From positions 1-64,000 of the forward strand of contig DASSCU010000029.1 in NCBI GenBank assembly GCA_035697485.1: a stretch of DNA of 64,000 bases, in the 5' to 3' direction. This document shows, one piece after another, positions 1 through 7,789 of this stretch. Numbering within the stretch: the first letter of the stretch is position 1; every line of letters begins with the position of its first letter. The notes under the pieces are model-generated. The model did not search any database, was not told the origin of the DNA, and saw only the letters and a list, made by a program, of their open reading frames with translations. The stretch comes from Actinomycetota bacterium (GTDB lineage: Bacteria > Actinomycetota > UBA4738 > HRBIN12). The position numbers and the translations under genes were made by a program.

Positions 1-1
1 G

Positions 2-85
2 TGCCCGGGGTGGGAGTCGAACCCACACGCCCTCTCGGGCCGGCGCTTTTAAGGCGCCTCCGTCTACCGGTTCCGGCACCCGGGC
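2..85 (-). tRNA. tRNA-Leu (anticodon TAA)
   Basis: Read on the minus strand, the acceptor stem GCCCGGG pairs with CCCGGGC at the 3' end. The anticodon arm is GGCGC-CTTAAAA-GCGCC, which places TAA at positions 34-36. A long GC-rich variable arm follows, as expected for class II leucine tRNAs. The T arm is GTGGG-TTCGACT-CCCAC. The window begins one base past the discriminator, so the CCA end cannot be judged. On the minus strand a TAGCAT hexamer lies about 11 nt upstream and could be its -10 box, but no good -35 is visible. Confidence 0.95.
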
Positions 86-133
86 CTCGACCGCGATGCT
101 AGTCGCACGTCGCGCCCGCGTACCATCGTGGGT

Positions 134-1156
134 ATGCGCGATCTCCGTGAGCTGCCGAAGGTCGAGCTCCACATCCACCTCGAGGGCGCGATGCGCATCG
201 AGACGGTCCGCGAGCTCGTCGATCGCAACGGCGCGCCGACCCCATCGGGCCTCCGGCCTGCTGGATGGCGCTTCGATGGCCCCGTTCACTTCATCGACCA
301 GTACATCGAGCTCTGCGACCTGTTCGCGGAGCTGAACGACTTCCGGCGGGTGGGGCTCGAGGTGACCGAAGACCTCGCCACGAACGGGGTCCGGTACGCC
401 GAGGCGATCTTCACACCCTCGGCGCATGCTGCCACGTTCGGCGACGACTGGACGTCGCCGCTGGAGGCGATGCTCGACGGGCTCGCCGCCGGCGCCCGCG
501 AGAACGGCACCGTGGTGCGGATTACGCCCGATGTGGTCCGCGACTTCGGGATCGACGCTGCCGAACGCACGCTCGGGGCCGCGCTGAAGTTCATCGACGA
601 CGGGGTCGTCGGCCTGAACTGCGCGGGCAGCGAGACGAGCGAGATCGAGCCGTTCGCCCACGTGTTCCGGGCGGCGAAGGATGCTGGCCTGCGGTCGGTC
701 CCCCACGCCGGCGAGTGGGCGGGACCCGAGAACGTCTGGCTGACCCTCGAGCACTTCCTGCCCGACCGCATCGGGCACGGCGTTCGCGCGATCGACGACC
801 CGCGGCTCGTCGATCGGCTCGCAGCGGACGAGATCCCGCTCGAGGTCTCCCCGATCTCGAACGTCGCGACGGGGGCGTACCCGTCGCTCGAGGATCACCC
901 GTTCCTGCGCCTGCGTGACGCCGGTATCGTGGTCACCCTGAACTCCGACGACCCGCCGATGTTCGGGGCGTGGCTCACCGACGTCTTCGAGAGCGCCCGA
1001 CGCGTCTGGAGCATGTCCGACGAGGACCTCGCCGACCTCTCCCGGGCGGCGGTCCGCGCCTCGTTCGCCGACGATGCCACGAAGGCCGGCATCGAGCGCG
1101 GCATCGGCGAGTGGCTCACTCGCCTTGGGCAGGAAGCGTTACCGGCTTCCGGGTAG
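134..1156 (+). CDS. add: Adenosine deaminase family hydrolase
   Basis: Metal-dependent aminohydrolase that should deaminate adenosine or a related adenine compound in purine salvage, in the cytoplasm. Residues 12-18 hold the HIHLEG zinc motif (His13, His15). HAGE is at 191-194 (zinc His and catalytic Glu), GHG at 214-216, and the NSDDPP metal-binding aspartates are at 270-275. The length of 340 aa is usual for the family. An in-frame GTG at 128 would add two residues; the ATG is preferred because related proteins begin with a similar MRDL stretch. There is no clear Shine-Dalgarno, so the transcript may be near-leaderless. Adenine deaminase or aminodeoxyfutalosine deaminase activity cannot be excluded from motifs alone; no menaquinone genes are adjacent. 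Confidence 0.9.
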   Translation: MRDLRELPKVELHIHLEGAMRIETVRELVDRNGAPTPSGLRPAGWRFDGPVHFIDQYIELCDLFAELNDFRRVGLEVTEDLATNGVRYAEAIFTPSAHAATFGDDWTSPLEAMLDGLAAGARENGTVVRITPDVVRDFGIDAAERTLGAALKFIDDGVVGLNCAGSETSEIEPFAHVFRAAKDAGLRSVPHAGEWAGPENVWLTLEHFLPDRIGHGVRAIDDPRLVDRLAADEIPLEVSPISNVATGAYPSLEDHPFLRLRDAGIVVTLNSDDPPMFGAWLTDVFESARRVWSMSDEDLADLSRAAVRASFADDATKAGIERGIGEWLTRLGQEALPASG

Positions 1157-1190
1157 CCAGCGTTGCCCCCCCGGTGCCGATACCTGGGAC

Positions 1191-1637
1191 ATGCGACGGA
1201 GACTCCGGGCCGAGGACGGCTTCACGCTGATCGAGATGATGATCGTGGTGTTGATCATCGGCCTGCTGATCGCGATCGCCCTGCCCACTTTCCTCGGGGT
1301 TCGGGTACGGGCACAGGACGGCGGTGTGCAGGCCGACATGCGCAACGCCTTCCTCGCCGAGCGCACCTTCTACACCGACGGGGCGACCTACACCGAGGAC
1401 CCGCTCGTGCTGGAGAGCCTGGAAACGGCGCTGGAGTACGAAACGGGCGACACGCCGCTCGCGATCGGGCCGGTCTACGTGCACGTGCACGCCGGGCCGA
1501 ACGAGCTGTTCGTCTCGGGCAGGAGCACCTCGGGCACCTGCTTCTACCTACGCGAGATCGACGGCCAGGGCGCCCAGTTCGCGTCGTCGTCGGGCTGCGG
1601 CGTCGCCGACGTGCAGACCTTCGGCTCGAGCTGGTAG
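1191..1637 (+). CDS. Type IV-like prepilin / pseudopilin
   Basis: A 148-residue protein with a class III prepilin signal. A short basic leader (MRRRLRAEDG) is followed by FTLIEMMIV, with cleavage expected after the Gly and Glu at mature position 5. A hydrophobic alpha-1 helix runs to about residue 33, then comes a globular C-terminal domain with two cysteines (CFYLR and SSGCG) that may form the usual C-terminal disulfide loop. Such subunits assemble in the membrane into pili or secretion pseudopili after processing by a PilD-type peptidase. No pilus ATPase, platform protein or prepilin peptidase gene is in this window, so the machinery must be elsewhere. The start is the ATG directly before the charged leader; a longer upstream reading would run back into add. 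Confidence 0.88.
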   Translation: MRRRLRAEDGFTLIEMMIVVLIIGLLIAIALPTFLGVRVRAQDGGVQADMRNAFLAERTFYTDGATYTEDPLVLESLETALEYETGDTPLAIGPVYVHVHAGPNELFVSGRSTSGTCFYLREIDGQGAQFASSSGCGVADVQTFGSSW

Positions 1638-1691
1638 AGCTGCGCGGCGGGGTGCTTGCAGGTCCCCGTGGGTACCCTAGGCTCGGGAGCC

Positions 1692-3014
1692 ATGTCGACG
1701 ATGACCAGGCCCGAGGTCGACCCGCTCGACGCCCTCGCGGTGCGCATCCGCGACCGCACGGCGACCGCCGCCGTCGTGGGGCTCGGTTACGTGGGGCTGC
1801 CGCTGCTGGTCGGCATGCACGCGGCCGGCTTCCGCGTGATCGGGATCGACAACGACGAGACCAAGGTCGACGCGCTGCGTGCCCGCCGCTCGCACATCGC
1901 CGACATCGCGGACTCGGAGGTCGCCGCGATGGATCGCGCCTCGTTCGCCGAGACCCCGGCGCCGCTCGCCGATGCCGACGTGATCGTGCTCTGCCTGCCG
2001 ACCCCGCTCACCGACGGTGCGCCCGACCTCACGATGGTGCTGACCGCCGCCGAGGACGTCGCGCGGCTCCTGACGCCGGGCGTGCTCGTGGTGCTCGAGT
2101 CGACGACCTATCCGGGCACCACCGAGGAGCTGCTGCGACCGATCCTCGAGGGGTCGGGCCTGCGCGCCGGACGTGACTTCGCCCTGAGCTACAGCCCCGA
2201 ACGCATCGATCCGGGCAACCGCGACCATCGGCTCGACACGACTCCGAAGATCGTCTCGGGTCTCACCGATCGGTGCCGCGAGCTCGCGGTCTCGTTCTAC
2301 TCCTCGTTCATCCACACGGTCGTCACGACGTCGACGCCCCGCGAGGCCGAGATGGCAAAGCTGATCGAGAACACCTACCGGCAGGTGAACATCGCCCTCG
2401 TGAACGAGCTCGCCGTGCTCGCGCGCGACCTCGGCGTCGACATCTGGGAGTCGCTGCACGCGGCGGCCACGAAGCCCTTCGGCTATCAACCCTTCTGGCC
2501 GGGCCCCGGCGTCGGCGGCCACTGCATCGCGATCGATCCCACGTACCTGTCGTGGCGCGCCGGACAGCAGCTGGGCTATCGCGTCGAGTTCATCGAGCAC
2601 GCGAACGAGGTCAACAACCGCATGCCCGACTACGTGGTCTCTCGCATCGCCGAGGCGCTCAACGACGCAGGGAAGCCGATCAAGGGATCCTCGGTGCTCG
2701 GGGTCGGCGTCGCGTTCAAGCCCGGCATCGACGACCTGCGATCGTCACCATCGCTGATGGTGCTCGAGCGGCTGGCATGGCGAGGCGCCGTCGTCGACTA
2801 CCACGACACGTTCGTGCCGCGGTGCGAGATCGACGGCACCGAGCATGCGTCGTTGCCGCTCGACCCCGGCGTCGTCGGGGCCCACGACATCGTGGTGCTG
2901 CTGACCCCGCACGCCGACGTCGACGTGCACGCGCTGGTGAACACCGCCGCGATGGTGTTCGACGCGCGAGGCGTCACGGTGGGCATCGACGCCCCGAACA
3001 TCGTCCGGCTCTGA
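1692..3014 (+). CDS. Nucleotide-sugar dehydrogenase (UDP-GlcNAc/ManNAc 6-dehydrogenase type)
   Basis: 440 aa; NAD-dependent four-electron oxidation of a UDP-(N-acetyl)hexosamine to the uronic acid, used for surface polysaccharide. The N-terminal Rossmann motif GLGYVG is at 30-35. The ESTTYPGTTEE segment (about 136-146), SYSPERIDPGN (about 167-177) and AKLIENTYRQVNIA (about 222) are typical of the WbpA/WecC branch rather than UDP-glucose dehydrogenase. The catalytic GGHC is at 275-278 (Cys278), followed by the C-terminal UDP-binding Rossmann half. The ATG at 1692 has GGGAG just upstream; twelve in-frame codons further upstream are ignored. It lies 54 bp after the prepilin and converges with the cyclophilin gene. 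No glycosyltransferase cluster surrounds it. Confidence 0.92.
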   Translation: MSTMTRPEVDPLDALAVRIRDRTATAAVVGLGYVGLPLLVGMHAAGFRVIGIDNDETKVDALRARRSHIADIADSEVAAMDRASFAETPAPLADADVIVLCLPTPLTDGAPDLTMVLTAAEDVARLLTPGVLVVLESTTYPGTTEELLRPILEGSGLRAGRDFALSYSPERIDPGNRDHRLDTTPKIVSGLTDRCRELAVSFYSSFIHTVVTTSTPREAEMAKLIENTYRQVNIALVNELAVLARDLGVDIWESLHAAATKPFGYQPFWPGPGVGGHCIAIDPTYLSWRAGQQLGYRVEFIEHANEVNNRMPDYVVSRIAEALNDAGKPIKGSSVLGVGVAFKPGIDDLRSSPSLMVLERLAWRGAVVDYHDTFVPRCEIDGTEHASLPLDPGVVGAHDIVVLLTPHADVDVHALVNTAAMVFDARGVTVGIDAPNIVRL

Positions 3015-3023
3015 CCCGGGCGG

Positions 3024-3896
3024 CTACGCCGGTCGTTCGTCGATCGTGATCGAGTCGATGTAGACGGCCTCGGTGGGCACGCTCAACTCGCCCGGGATGC
3101 CCGGGTTCTCGGTGCCGGGGATCGAGTCGATACGCCTCACGACGTCGAGGCCGTCGGTCACCTCGCCGAAGATCGTGTACTCGCCCGACCCCGCCCCGGG
3201 GTCGAGCTGCGGGGTCGGCGCGAGCGTCACGAAGAACTGGCTGCCGTTCGAGCCGGGACCGCTGTTCGCGTACGCGAGCAGGCCCGGCGCATCGAACGTC
3301 TGCTTCGGCGACGTCTCGATGTCGAAGGAGTAGCCGGGCCCCCCGGACCCGTCGCCCAGCGGGTCACCGCCCTGGATCACGAAGTCCTCGACGATGCGGT
3401 GGAACGTGAGCCCGTCGTAGAAGCCCCGCTCGGCGAGGAAGACGAAGCTGTTCACGGCCTCGGGGGCGATGTCGGGGCGAAGCTCGACATCGAACATGCC
3501 GCACGACGTCGCGACCCGTGCCGTGTACGTGGCCCGCTCGTCGATCGTCATCGGCGGGGGCCCGACGAACTGCGGGGACTTCCCGCCCGCCCCGGGCGGA
3601 GCTTCGCCGCCGCACGCCACGGTCGACGCCGGCTCAACCACCGGCGTCACCGAGCCGGACCTCGTCCCCGGCTCACCCGTGGGCTCTGCCGACGCACTGA
3701 CCGACGGGCTCGCCGAGGCCGCGGGCTGCTCCTCATCGCCGGTCAGGATCGCGTACCCGACGACCAGCAGCACCAGCCCCGCGATACCCCCGATCACTCC
3801 CAACGTGAGATCACGGCGGCGCCTGGCCGCCTGCCGCTCGGCCTGTCGGCGCGCCGCCAGCTTGGCGAGCTGCTTGTCCCTGGAACGATTGGGCAT
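3024..3896 (-). CDS. Membrane-anchored cyclophilin-type peptidyl-prolyl isomerase
   Basis: 290 aa. The Arg/Lys-rich cytoplasmic start (about 1-29) is followed by one transmembrane helix (about 30-52). A Ser/Pro/Ala/Thr-rich extracytoplasmic linker runs to about residue 115 and a cyclophilin domain fills the rest. Cyclophilin hallmarks are FHRIVEDFVIQGGDP (catalytic Arg in FHR), GSNGSQFFVT and the FGEV segment. The protein should catalyse proline isomerisation during folding of exported proteins. The layout (short cytoplasmic head, TM, disordered linker, isomerase) resembles mycobacterial PpiB-type proteins. It is convergent with the dehydrogenase gene, whose stop is 9 nt away. The ATG start lies in a divergent gap shared with the small membrane-protein operon. 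Confidence 0.93.
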   Translation of the reverse strand: MPNRSRDKQLAKLAARRQAERQAARRRRDLTLGVIGGIAGLVLLVVGYAILTGDEEQPAASASPSVSASAEPTGEPGTRSGSVTPVVEPASTVACGGEAPPGAGGKSPQFVGPPPMTIDERATYTARVATSCGMFDVELRPDIAPEAVNSFVFLAERGFYDGLTFHRIVEDFVIQGGDPLGDGSGGPGYSFDIETSPKQTFDAPGLLAYANSGPGSNGSQFFVTLAPTPQLDPGAGSGEYTIFGEVTDGLDVVRRIDSIPGTENPGIPGELSVPTEAVYIDSITIDERPA

Positions 3897-4036
3897 ACGG
3901 CCGCAGAGGGTATCCGATTGTGGTGCTCGCCAACGCGACCTTCGGGGCCTATGGTCCTGCGCAGGGGGAGGCGTACGGCACGGCCCGGGCGTGTTCGCCC
4001 GGAACAGACTCGACCCCGGGAGGAAGGGGGCGGCGG

Positions 4037-4615
4037 ATGTTCGAGCTGTCGAACCGAGAGTTCTGGACGGTGGTGCACGGGCTGGTACTCGGGACGGTGT
4101 TCCTGCTGCTGTTCGGAGGTGGACTGGCGGGACTCTGGAGTTTGCGGCCGGGGTTCCTGACCACGGCGGGCGTCCAGGAGCGGATGCGACGACTGTCCGT
4201 GGGCATGTGGGCCATGGCTGCGACGGCCTGGGCCACGGTCATCACCGGCACATGGATCGTGTATCCGTGGTACCGGGAAGAGCTGTCGATCGTCGGCGAC
4301 GATGATTTCGCCGGCTGCGCGGGGGCGATCCTGCCCACGACGAGCTGTTCGCCGCGCGACTTCCTGAAATCGAACGTCAGCGGCGACACCGCGTCGTGGC
4401 ACAACTTCGGCATGGAGTGGAAGGAACACATCGCCTGGGCGGCGCCGTTCCTCGTGACCGCGGTCGCGTTCATCGTCGCGTACTACGGGCCCCGGATCAT
4501 CCGGCGGCCGTGGCTGCGGACGGCGACGATCGTGATGCTCGTCGGTGGCTTCGCCGCGGCAGTGGTTGGTGGCCTGTACGGGGCCTTCCTGAACAAGATC
4601 GCTCCGATCGCTTGA
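4037..4615 (+). CDS. Unknown four-helix membrane protein, first gene of a three-gene operon
   Basis: 192 aa with four predicted transmembrane helices (about 13-33, 55-80, 133-153 and 162-183) and a polar loop with two cysteines between helices 2 and 3. The ATG is preceded by a good Shine-Dalgarno (AGGAAGGGGG); in-frame codons upstream of it lack a ribosome site. Histidines sit at the edges of helices 1 and 3 (VVHGL, KEHIAW), which could bind a cofactor such as heme, but this is only a guess. The next two genes also encode small membrane proteins and follow at 10 and 5 nt, so the three probably form one complex. I do not recognise the family. Confidence 0.75.
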   Translation: MFELSNREFWTVVHGLVLGTVFLLLFGGGLAGLWSLRPGFLTTAGVQERMRRLSVGMWAMAATAWATVITGTWIVYPWYREELSIVGDDDFAGCAGAILPTTSCSPRDFLKSNVSGDTASWHNFGMEWKEHIAWAAPFLVTAVAFIVAYYGPRIIRRPWLRTATIVMLVGGFAAAVVGGLYGAFLNKIAPIA

Positions 4616-4625
4616 GGTGAGAGAG

Positions 4626-5018
4626 ATGACGATGAACCAGACCGGAACGGGTGGGGATCGGATCGTCGACGCCCCCGAGCTCGAGCCGCTTCACCTCGAG
4701 GATCGGGTCGACGGACCTGCGGCCGCCGTGATGATGAGCGCAGGCATCGGCATCTTCGTGCTCGGCCTGCTGACCTTGCTCTCCGAAGCCTCGGTGCCGA
4801 TCCATGACTTCCTCGATTTCGACGCCGGTGTCGGGCCGCTTTCCGGCAAGACGGTGCTGGCGTCGGCCGGGTTCCTGCTCTCGTGGCTGGTGCTCGGTCT
4901 CACGATGCGCCACAAGGAGGTCGACCTGCGTCGTTGGTTCTGGATCGCGTTCGCCCTGGGCGTGATCGGTGCGGTGCTCATGTTCCCGCCGGTGTTCCAG
5001 GCGTTCGCGTCGGAGTGA
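4626..5018 (+). CDS. Unknown small membrane protein (three helices), operon gene 2
   Basis: 130 aa with a polar N-terminal tail of about 35 residues and then three hydrophobic helices (about 36-54, 76-95 and 105-125). An AGGTGAGAG ribosome site directly precedes two candidate ATGs, at 4626 and 4632; a GTG at 4617 is too close to it. The gene sits 10 nt after the four-helix protein and is followed by a third small membrane protein. Co-transcription and a shared complex are the most reasonable inference. No motif identifies its activity. Confidence 0.72.
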   Translation: MTMNQTGTGGDRIVDAPELEPLHLEDRVDGPAAAVMMSAGIGIFVLGLLTLLSEASVPIHDFLDFDAGVGPLSGKTVLASAGFLLSWLVLGLTMRHKEVDLRRWFWIAFALGVIGAVLMFPPVFQAFASE

Positions 5019-5023
5019 GCGTG

Positions 5024-5254
5024 ATGGACGCGGACCGCTCTCGGATCCTCGCCGACCGGGTCGCCGCATGGGCGGTCGGGACCGGGATAGGGCTGATGGC
5101 GATGATGCTGACCTGGCTGATCGGCAACCGACTCGCGTCGCTGGCGTGGGACCCGCCGGTCGGTCCGACCGTCGCCTTGCTCGCGGCGATCGCGGTGGGT
5201 GTGACCGCGACGTCGCTCGCAGGGGTCCGGCTCGATCGCTCACTTCGACGCTGA
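5024..5254 (+). CDS. Unknown two-helix membrane protein, operon gene 3
   Basis: 76 aa. Two hydrophobic helices (about 13-32 and 43-62) follow a short charged head (MDADRSRILADR), and the tail is basic (RLDRSLRR). The gene starts 5 nt after its neighbour; GTGs at 5015 and 5021 are in frame alternatives. ATG 5024 has GGAGTGAG at a sensible distance. Function is unknown. It ends in a short gap before the convergent DUF501-Ppx gene. Confidence 0.62.
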   Translation: MDADRSRILADRVAAWAVGTGIGLMAMMLTWLIGNRLASLAWDPPVGPTVALLAAIAVGVTATSLAGVRLDRSLRR

Positions 5255-5272
5255 GGCTCGGGATCTCAGGAA

Positions 5273-6709
5273 CTAGCGCGGTCCGAGCATCTCGAGGGCC
5301 AAGCCGTCGAGGATGTCGCTCTCGCTCACGAGCACGCGGTCCACCCCGAACCGCCGCATCGTGGCGACGAGGATCACGGCGCCGGCGACGATCACGTCGC
5401 CGCGCCCGGGCGCCATCACCGGCAGGGCGGCCCTCTCGGCGTCGGTCATGGCCGCCAGGGCATCGCGCACCCGTTCCGCCTGCTCGCGCGTCAGCCACGT
5501 GCGGTGGATGCGGTCGGGGTCGTAGCGATCGAGCTCGAGCGCGATCGCCTGCAGGGTGGTCGCCGTGCCCGCCACGGCGACGAACGTGCGCGCGTCGCCG
5601 ACCGCCACGGCGGTGTCGACCTCCTCGAGCACTCCGGCCACGTCGGCCTCGAGAGCGGCGAGGTCCTCTGCCGTCAGCGGATCGTGCCGGACGTGCCGCT
5701 CCGTCATCCGCACGCTCCCCATGCGGGTCGAGATCGCCTGCTCGGCGATGCCCGGCGCCGCACCGACGACGAACTCCGTCGAGCCTCCACCGATGTCCTG
5801 CACCGCGAACGGGCCCCACGCGGGGTCGAGCCCGTGGGTGCCGCCGAGGAAGGACAGGCGGGCTTCTTGCTCACCCGTGATCACCTCGAGGTCCGACCCC
5901 GCATGCGCGCGGACGGCCGCGGCGTACTCGCCTCGGTTCTCGGCGTCGCGCACGGCGCTCGTCGCCCCGACCCGGATGCGCTCGGCGCCGAGGGCCTGAG
6001 CCCGACGACAGAACATGCCCAACGCCTCGACGGTGCGGGCCAGCGCGTCGGGGTCGAACCGGCCGGTTCGGTCGACGCCGAGGCCGAGTCGGGTGATCAA
6101 CATGTCGCGGGCGAGCTCGGTCGCCGACACGCCCGGCGCGGCGGGCGGTTCCACCACGAGCAGCCGGATCGAGTTCGTGCCCTGGTCGATCGCCCCCACC
6201 CTGCCCAGCCGCTGCTCGGCGTGCACGGGTTCGACGCGCTCGGCGACCCAGGCCCCGACCGGATCGTCTCCCCCGGCGAGCCGGTAGGCGTAGTGGGCGT
6301 GCAGACACTTGATGCCGACGCGCGTGCCGGCCACGCCACCCCATGACCGGGCGGCGGCGAGGTCGGTCGCACGCTCGGCCGCGTATGCGTCGTGGGCCGC
6401 CTCGACCGACGCGCGGAACCCCTCGTCGTCGGCCATCCGCTCGTTCAGACGGCCGATCCATCCTTCCGACTCGACGCGCGAGACCGCCTTGACCGCCTCG
6501 GGACAGGTGAGCCAGAACGTCGTCGGGAACGGATCACCGGCCGCGTCGATCGGCACGTTGCGGATCACGAGCGGATGCCCTCCGGTGCAGCGCGACACGA
6601 CCGTGAACGGCGTGGTCGGTTCGCGGCCCAGCTGCTCGCGCACGGCCGAGACGTCGGCGGCGCGGAGCTCACGCTGCGCGGTGGGCATCGGCTCGGCCAT
6701 GGCGCCCAT
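5273..6709 (-). CDS. ppx: DUF501 - Ppx/GppA phosphatase fusion protein
   Basis: 478 aa with two parts. Residues about 18-155 match the DUF501 family by eye: RCTGGHPLVI, the FPTTFWLTCPEAVKAVSR stretch, and IKCLHAHYAY with conserved Cys and His. Residues about 170-478 are an exopolyphosphatase/GppA domain of the actin-fold superfamily, with AIDQGTNSIRLLV as phosphate-1 loop, DIGGGSTEFV as phosphate-2 loop and VAGTATTLQA near the end. The second half should hydrolyse polyphosphate or pppGpp. In mycobacteria the two families are encoded by adjacent separate genes next to eno and ftsB; here they are one polypeptide close to ftsB-eno. The first ATG is used; a second in-frame ATG at 6700 is also possible. 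DUF501 has no known activity. Confidence 0.9.
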   Translation of the reverse strand: MGAMAEPMPTAQRELRAADVSAVREQLGREPTTPFTVVSRCTGGHPLVIRNVPIDAAGDPFPTTFWLTCPEAVKAVSRVESEGWIGRLNERMADDEGFRASVEAAHDAYAAERATDLAAARSWGGVAGTRVGIKCLHAHYAYRLAGGDDPVGAWVAERVEPVHAEQRLGRVGAIDQGTNSIRLLVVEPPAAPGVSATELARDMLITRLGLGVDRTGRFDPDALARTVEALGMFCRRAQALGAERIRVGATSAVRDAENRGEYAAAVRAHAGSDLEVITGEQEARLSFLGGTHGLDPAWGPFAVQDIGGGSTEFVVGAAPGIAEQAISTRMGSVRMTERHVRHDPLTAEDLAALEADVAGVLEEVDTAVAVGDARTFVAVAGTATTLQAIALELDRYDPDRIHRTWLTREQAERVRDALAAMTDAERAALPVMAPGRGDVIVAGAVILVATMRRFGVDRVLVSESDILDGLALEMLGPR

Positions 6710-6750
6710 GTTCCCAGGGGCGGGTGGCTCGCCGCCGGTAGGCTGCGCCG

Positions 6751-7308
6751 GTGCGCGACCGGTCCTTCACCTCGATCGAGACCGCTCGGCTGCGGCTGCG
6801 CCGGTTCGCCCCACGCGACGTCGGAGCCTTCCATGCGTACCGGGTCGACGACGACGTCGCCCGATTCCAGTCGTGGCAGGACTACACCGTGGAGCAGGCC
6901 GAGGCCTTCGTCGGCGAGATGGAGGCGGCCGACCCGGGGGTACCCGGCGAGCCGTTCCAGTTCGCGGTCGCGAGGCTGCGCGACGATGCGCTCGTCGGCG
7001 ACTGCATGCTCGCGCTCGATGCCGGCGACCCCGCGATCGCGGAGATCGGGTACACCGTGGACCCCTCGCTGCAGGGACGCGGGTACGCGACCGAGGCCGC
7101 CGGGGCGTTGCTCGACTACGCGTTCGACCGACAGGGCGTCGCCCTCGTGCGTGCGGTCACCGACACGAGGAACGCACCCTCGATCGTGGTCGCCGAGCGG
7201 CTGGGCATGGATCTCGTCGCCACCGTGCGCACGACGTTCAAGGGCGAGGCGTGTGACGAGCACACGTACGAGATCGCGAGGAGCGCGTGGCAGGCACGGC
7301 GAGCGTGA
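6751..7308 (+). CDS. GNAT N-acetyltransferase (RimJ/RimL-like)
   Basis: 185 aa, starting at GTG. The N-terminal TARLRLRRFAPRD motif is typical of the RimJ/RimL subgroup (acetylation of protein N-termini or small amines). The acetyl-CoA pyrophosphate loop is in the QGRGYATEAAGA segment, and NAPSIVVAERLGM forms the C-terminal alpha4-beta7 part of the fold. It is divergent from the DUF501-Ppx gene and convergent with the S1 protein gene. The substrate cannot be inferred. Confidence 0.85.
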   Translation: MRDRSFTSIETARLRLRRFAPRDVGAFHAYRVDDDVARFQSWQDYTVEQAEAFVGEMEAADPGVPGEPFQFAVARLRDDALVGDCMLALDAGDPAIAEIGYTVDPSLQGRGYATEAAGALLDYAFDRQGVALVRAVTDTRNAPSIVVAERLGMDLVATVRTTFKGEACDEHTYEIARSAWQARRA

Positions 7309-7315
7309 GCGCCGG

Positions 7316-7654
7316 CTACTTGCGCTTGTGCTCGACGGCGCGCTTGTAATCGACCAGGCGCTCCTCGCTCTGGCGCATGAACTTCTTGAGCATCTGCTCG
7401 AACTCCGGGTCGGAACCGCGACGCGGTCGGGGCGGGGCGGGGTCCTGCAGCGCCTTGATCGAGAGGTCGATCTTGCCGTCTTCCTTGATCGCCCGCACCT
7501 TGGCCTGCACGACGTCGCCCTCTCGGAGGTGCTCGTGCACGTCCTTCACGTAGTTGCGGTCGATCTCGGAGATGTGGACCAATCCGAGGCGGCCGTCCTC
7601 GAGCTTGAGGAACGCTCCGTATGGCGTGATGCGCTCGACGGTGCCGTCGATCAC
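7316..7654 (-). CDS. S1 domain RNA-binding protein (start uncertain)
   Basis: A small protein with one S1 (OB-fold) domain: ITPYGAFLKLEDG, GLVHISEI, then GDVVQAKV and KIDLSIKAL. A basic tail ends in HKRK. Proteins of this size bind RNA or ribosomes. The only canonical start, GTG at 7654, removes part of the first beta strand. In-frame coding-like sequence upstream reads SDIAEIEIGAV, as in homologues that begin MSDI. No ATG, GTG or TTG occurs in frame between the upstream stop near 7741 and 7654, although a strong purine-rich ribosome site (AAGGGAAAGGGG, about 7688-7699) is present. The true start may be a rare ATC at 7678, or a small deletion may have removed an ATG. Confidence 0.8.
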   Translation of the reverse strand: MIDGTVERITPYGAFLKLEDGRLGLVHISEIDRNYVKDVHEHLREGDVVQAKVRAIKEDGKIDLSIKALQDPAPPRPRRGSDPEFEQMLKKFMRQSEERLVDYKRAVEHKRK

Positions 7655-7789
7655 CGCGCCGATCTCGATCTCAGCGATGTCAGATGCCCCTTTCCCTTGC
7701 GAACCCGGCGTTTCCGGGCGAGGCGGCCAGTGTGACGGGGATGTCGGAACCCGTCAATCGGCGGCGGGCGCGGGCGGTAGCATCCGTCG

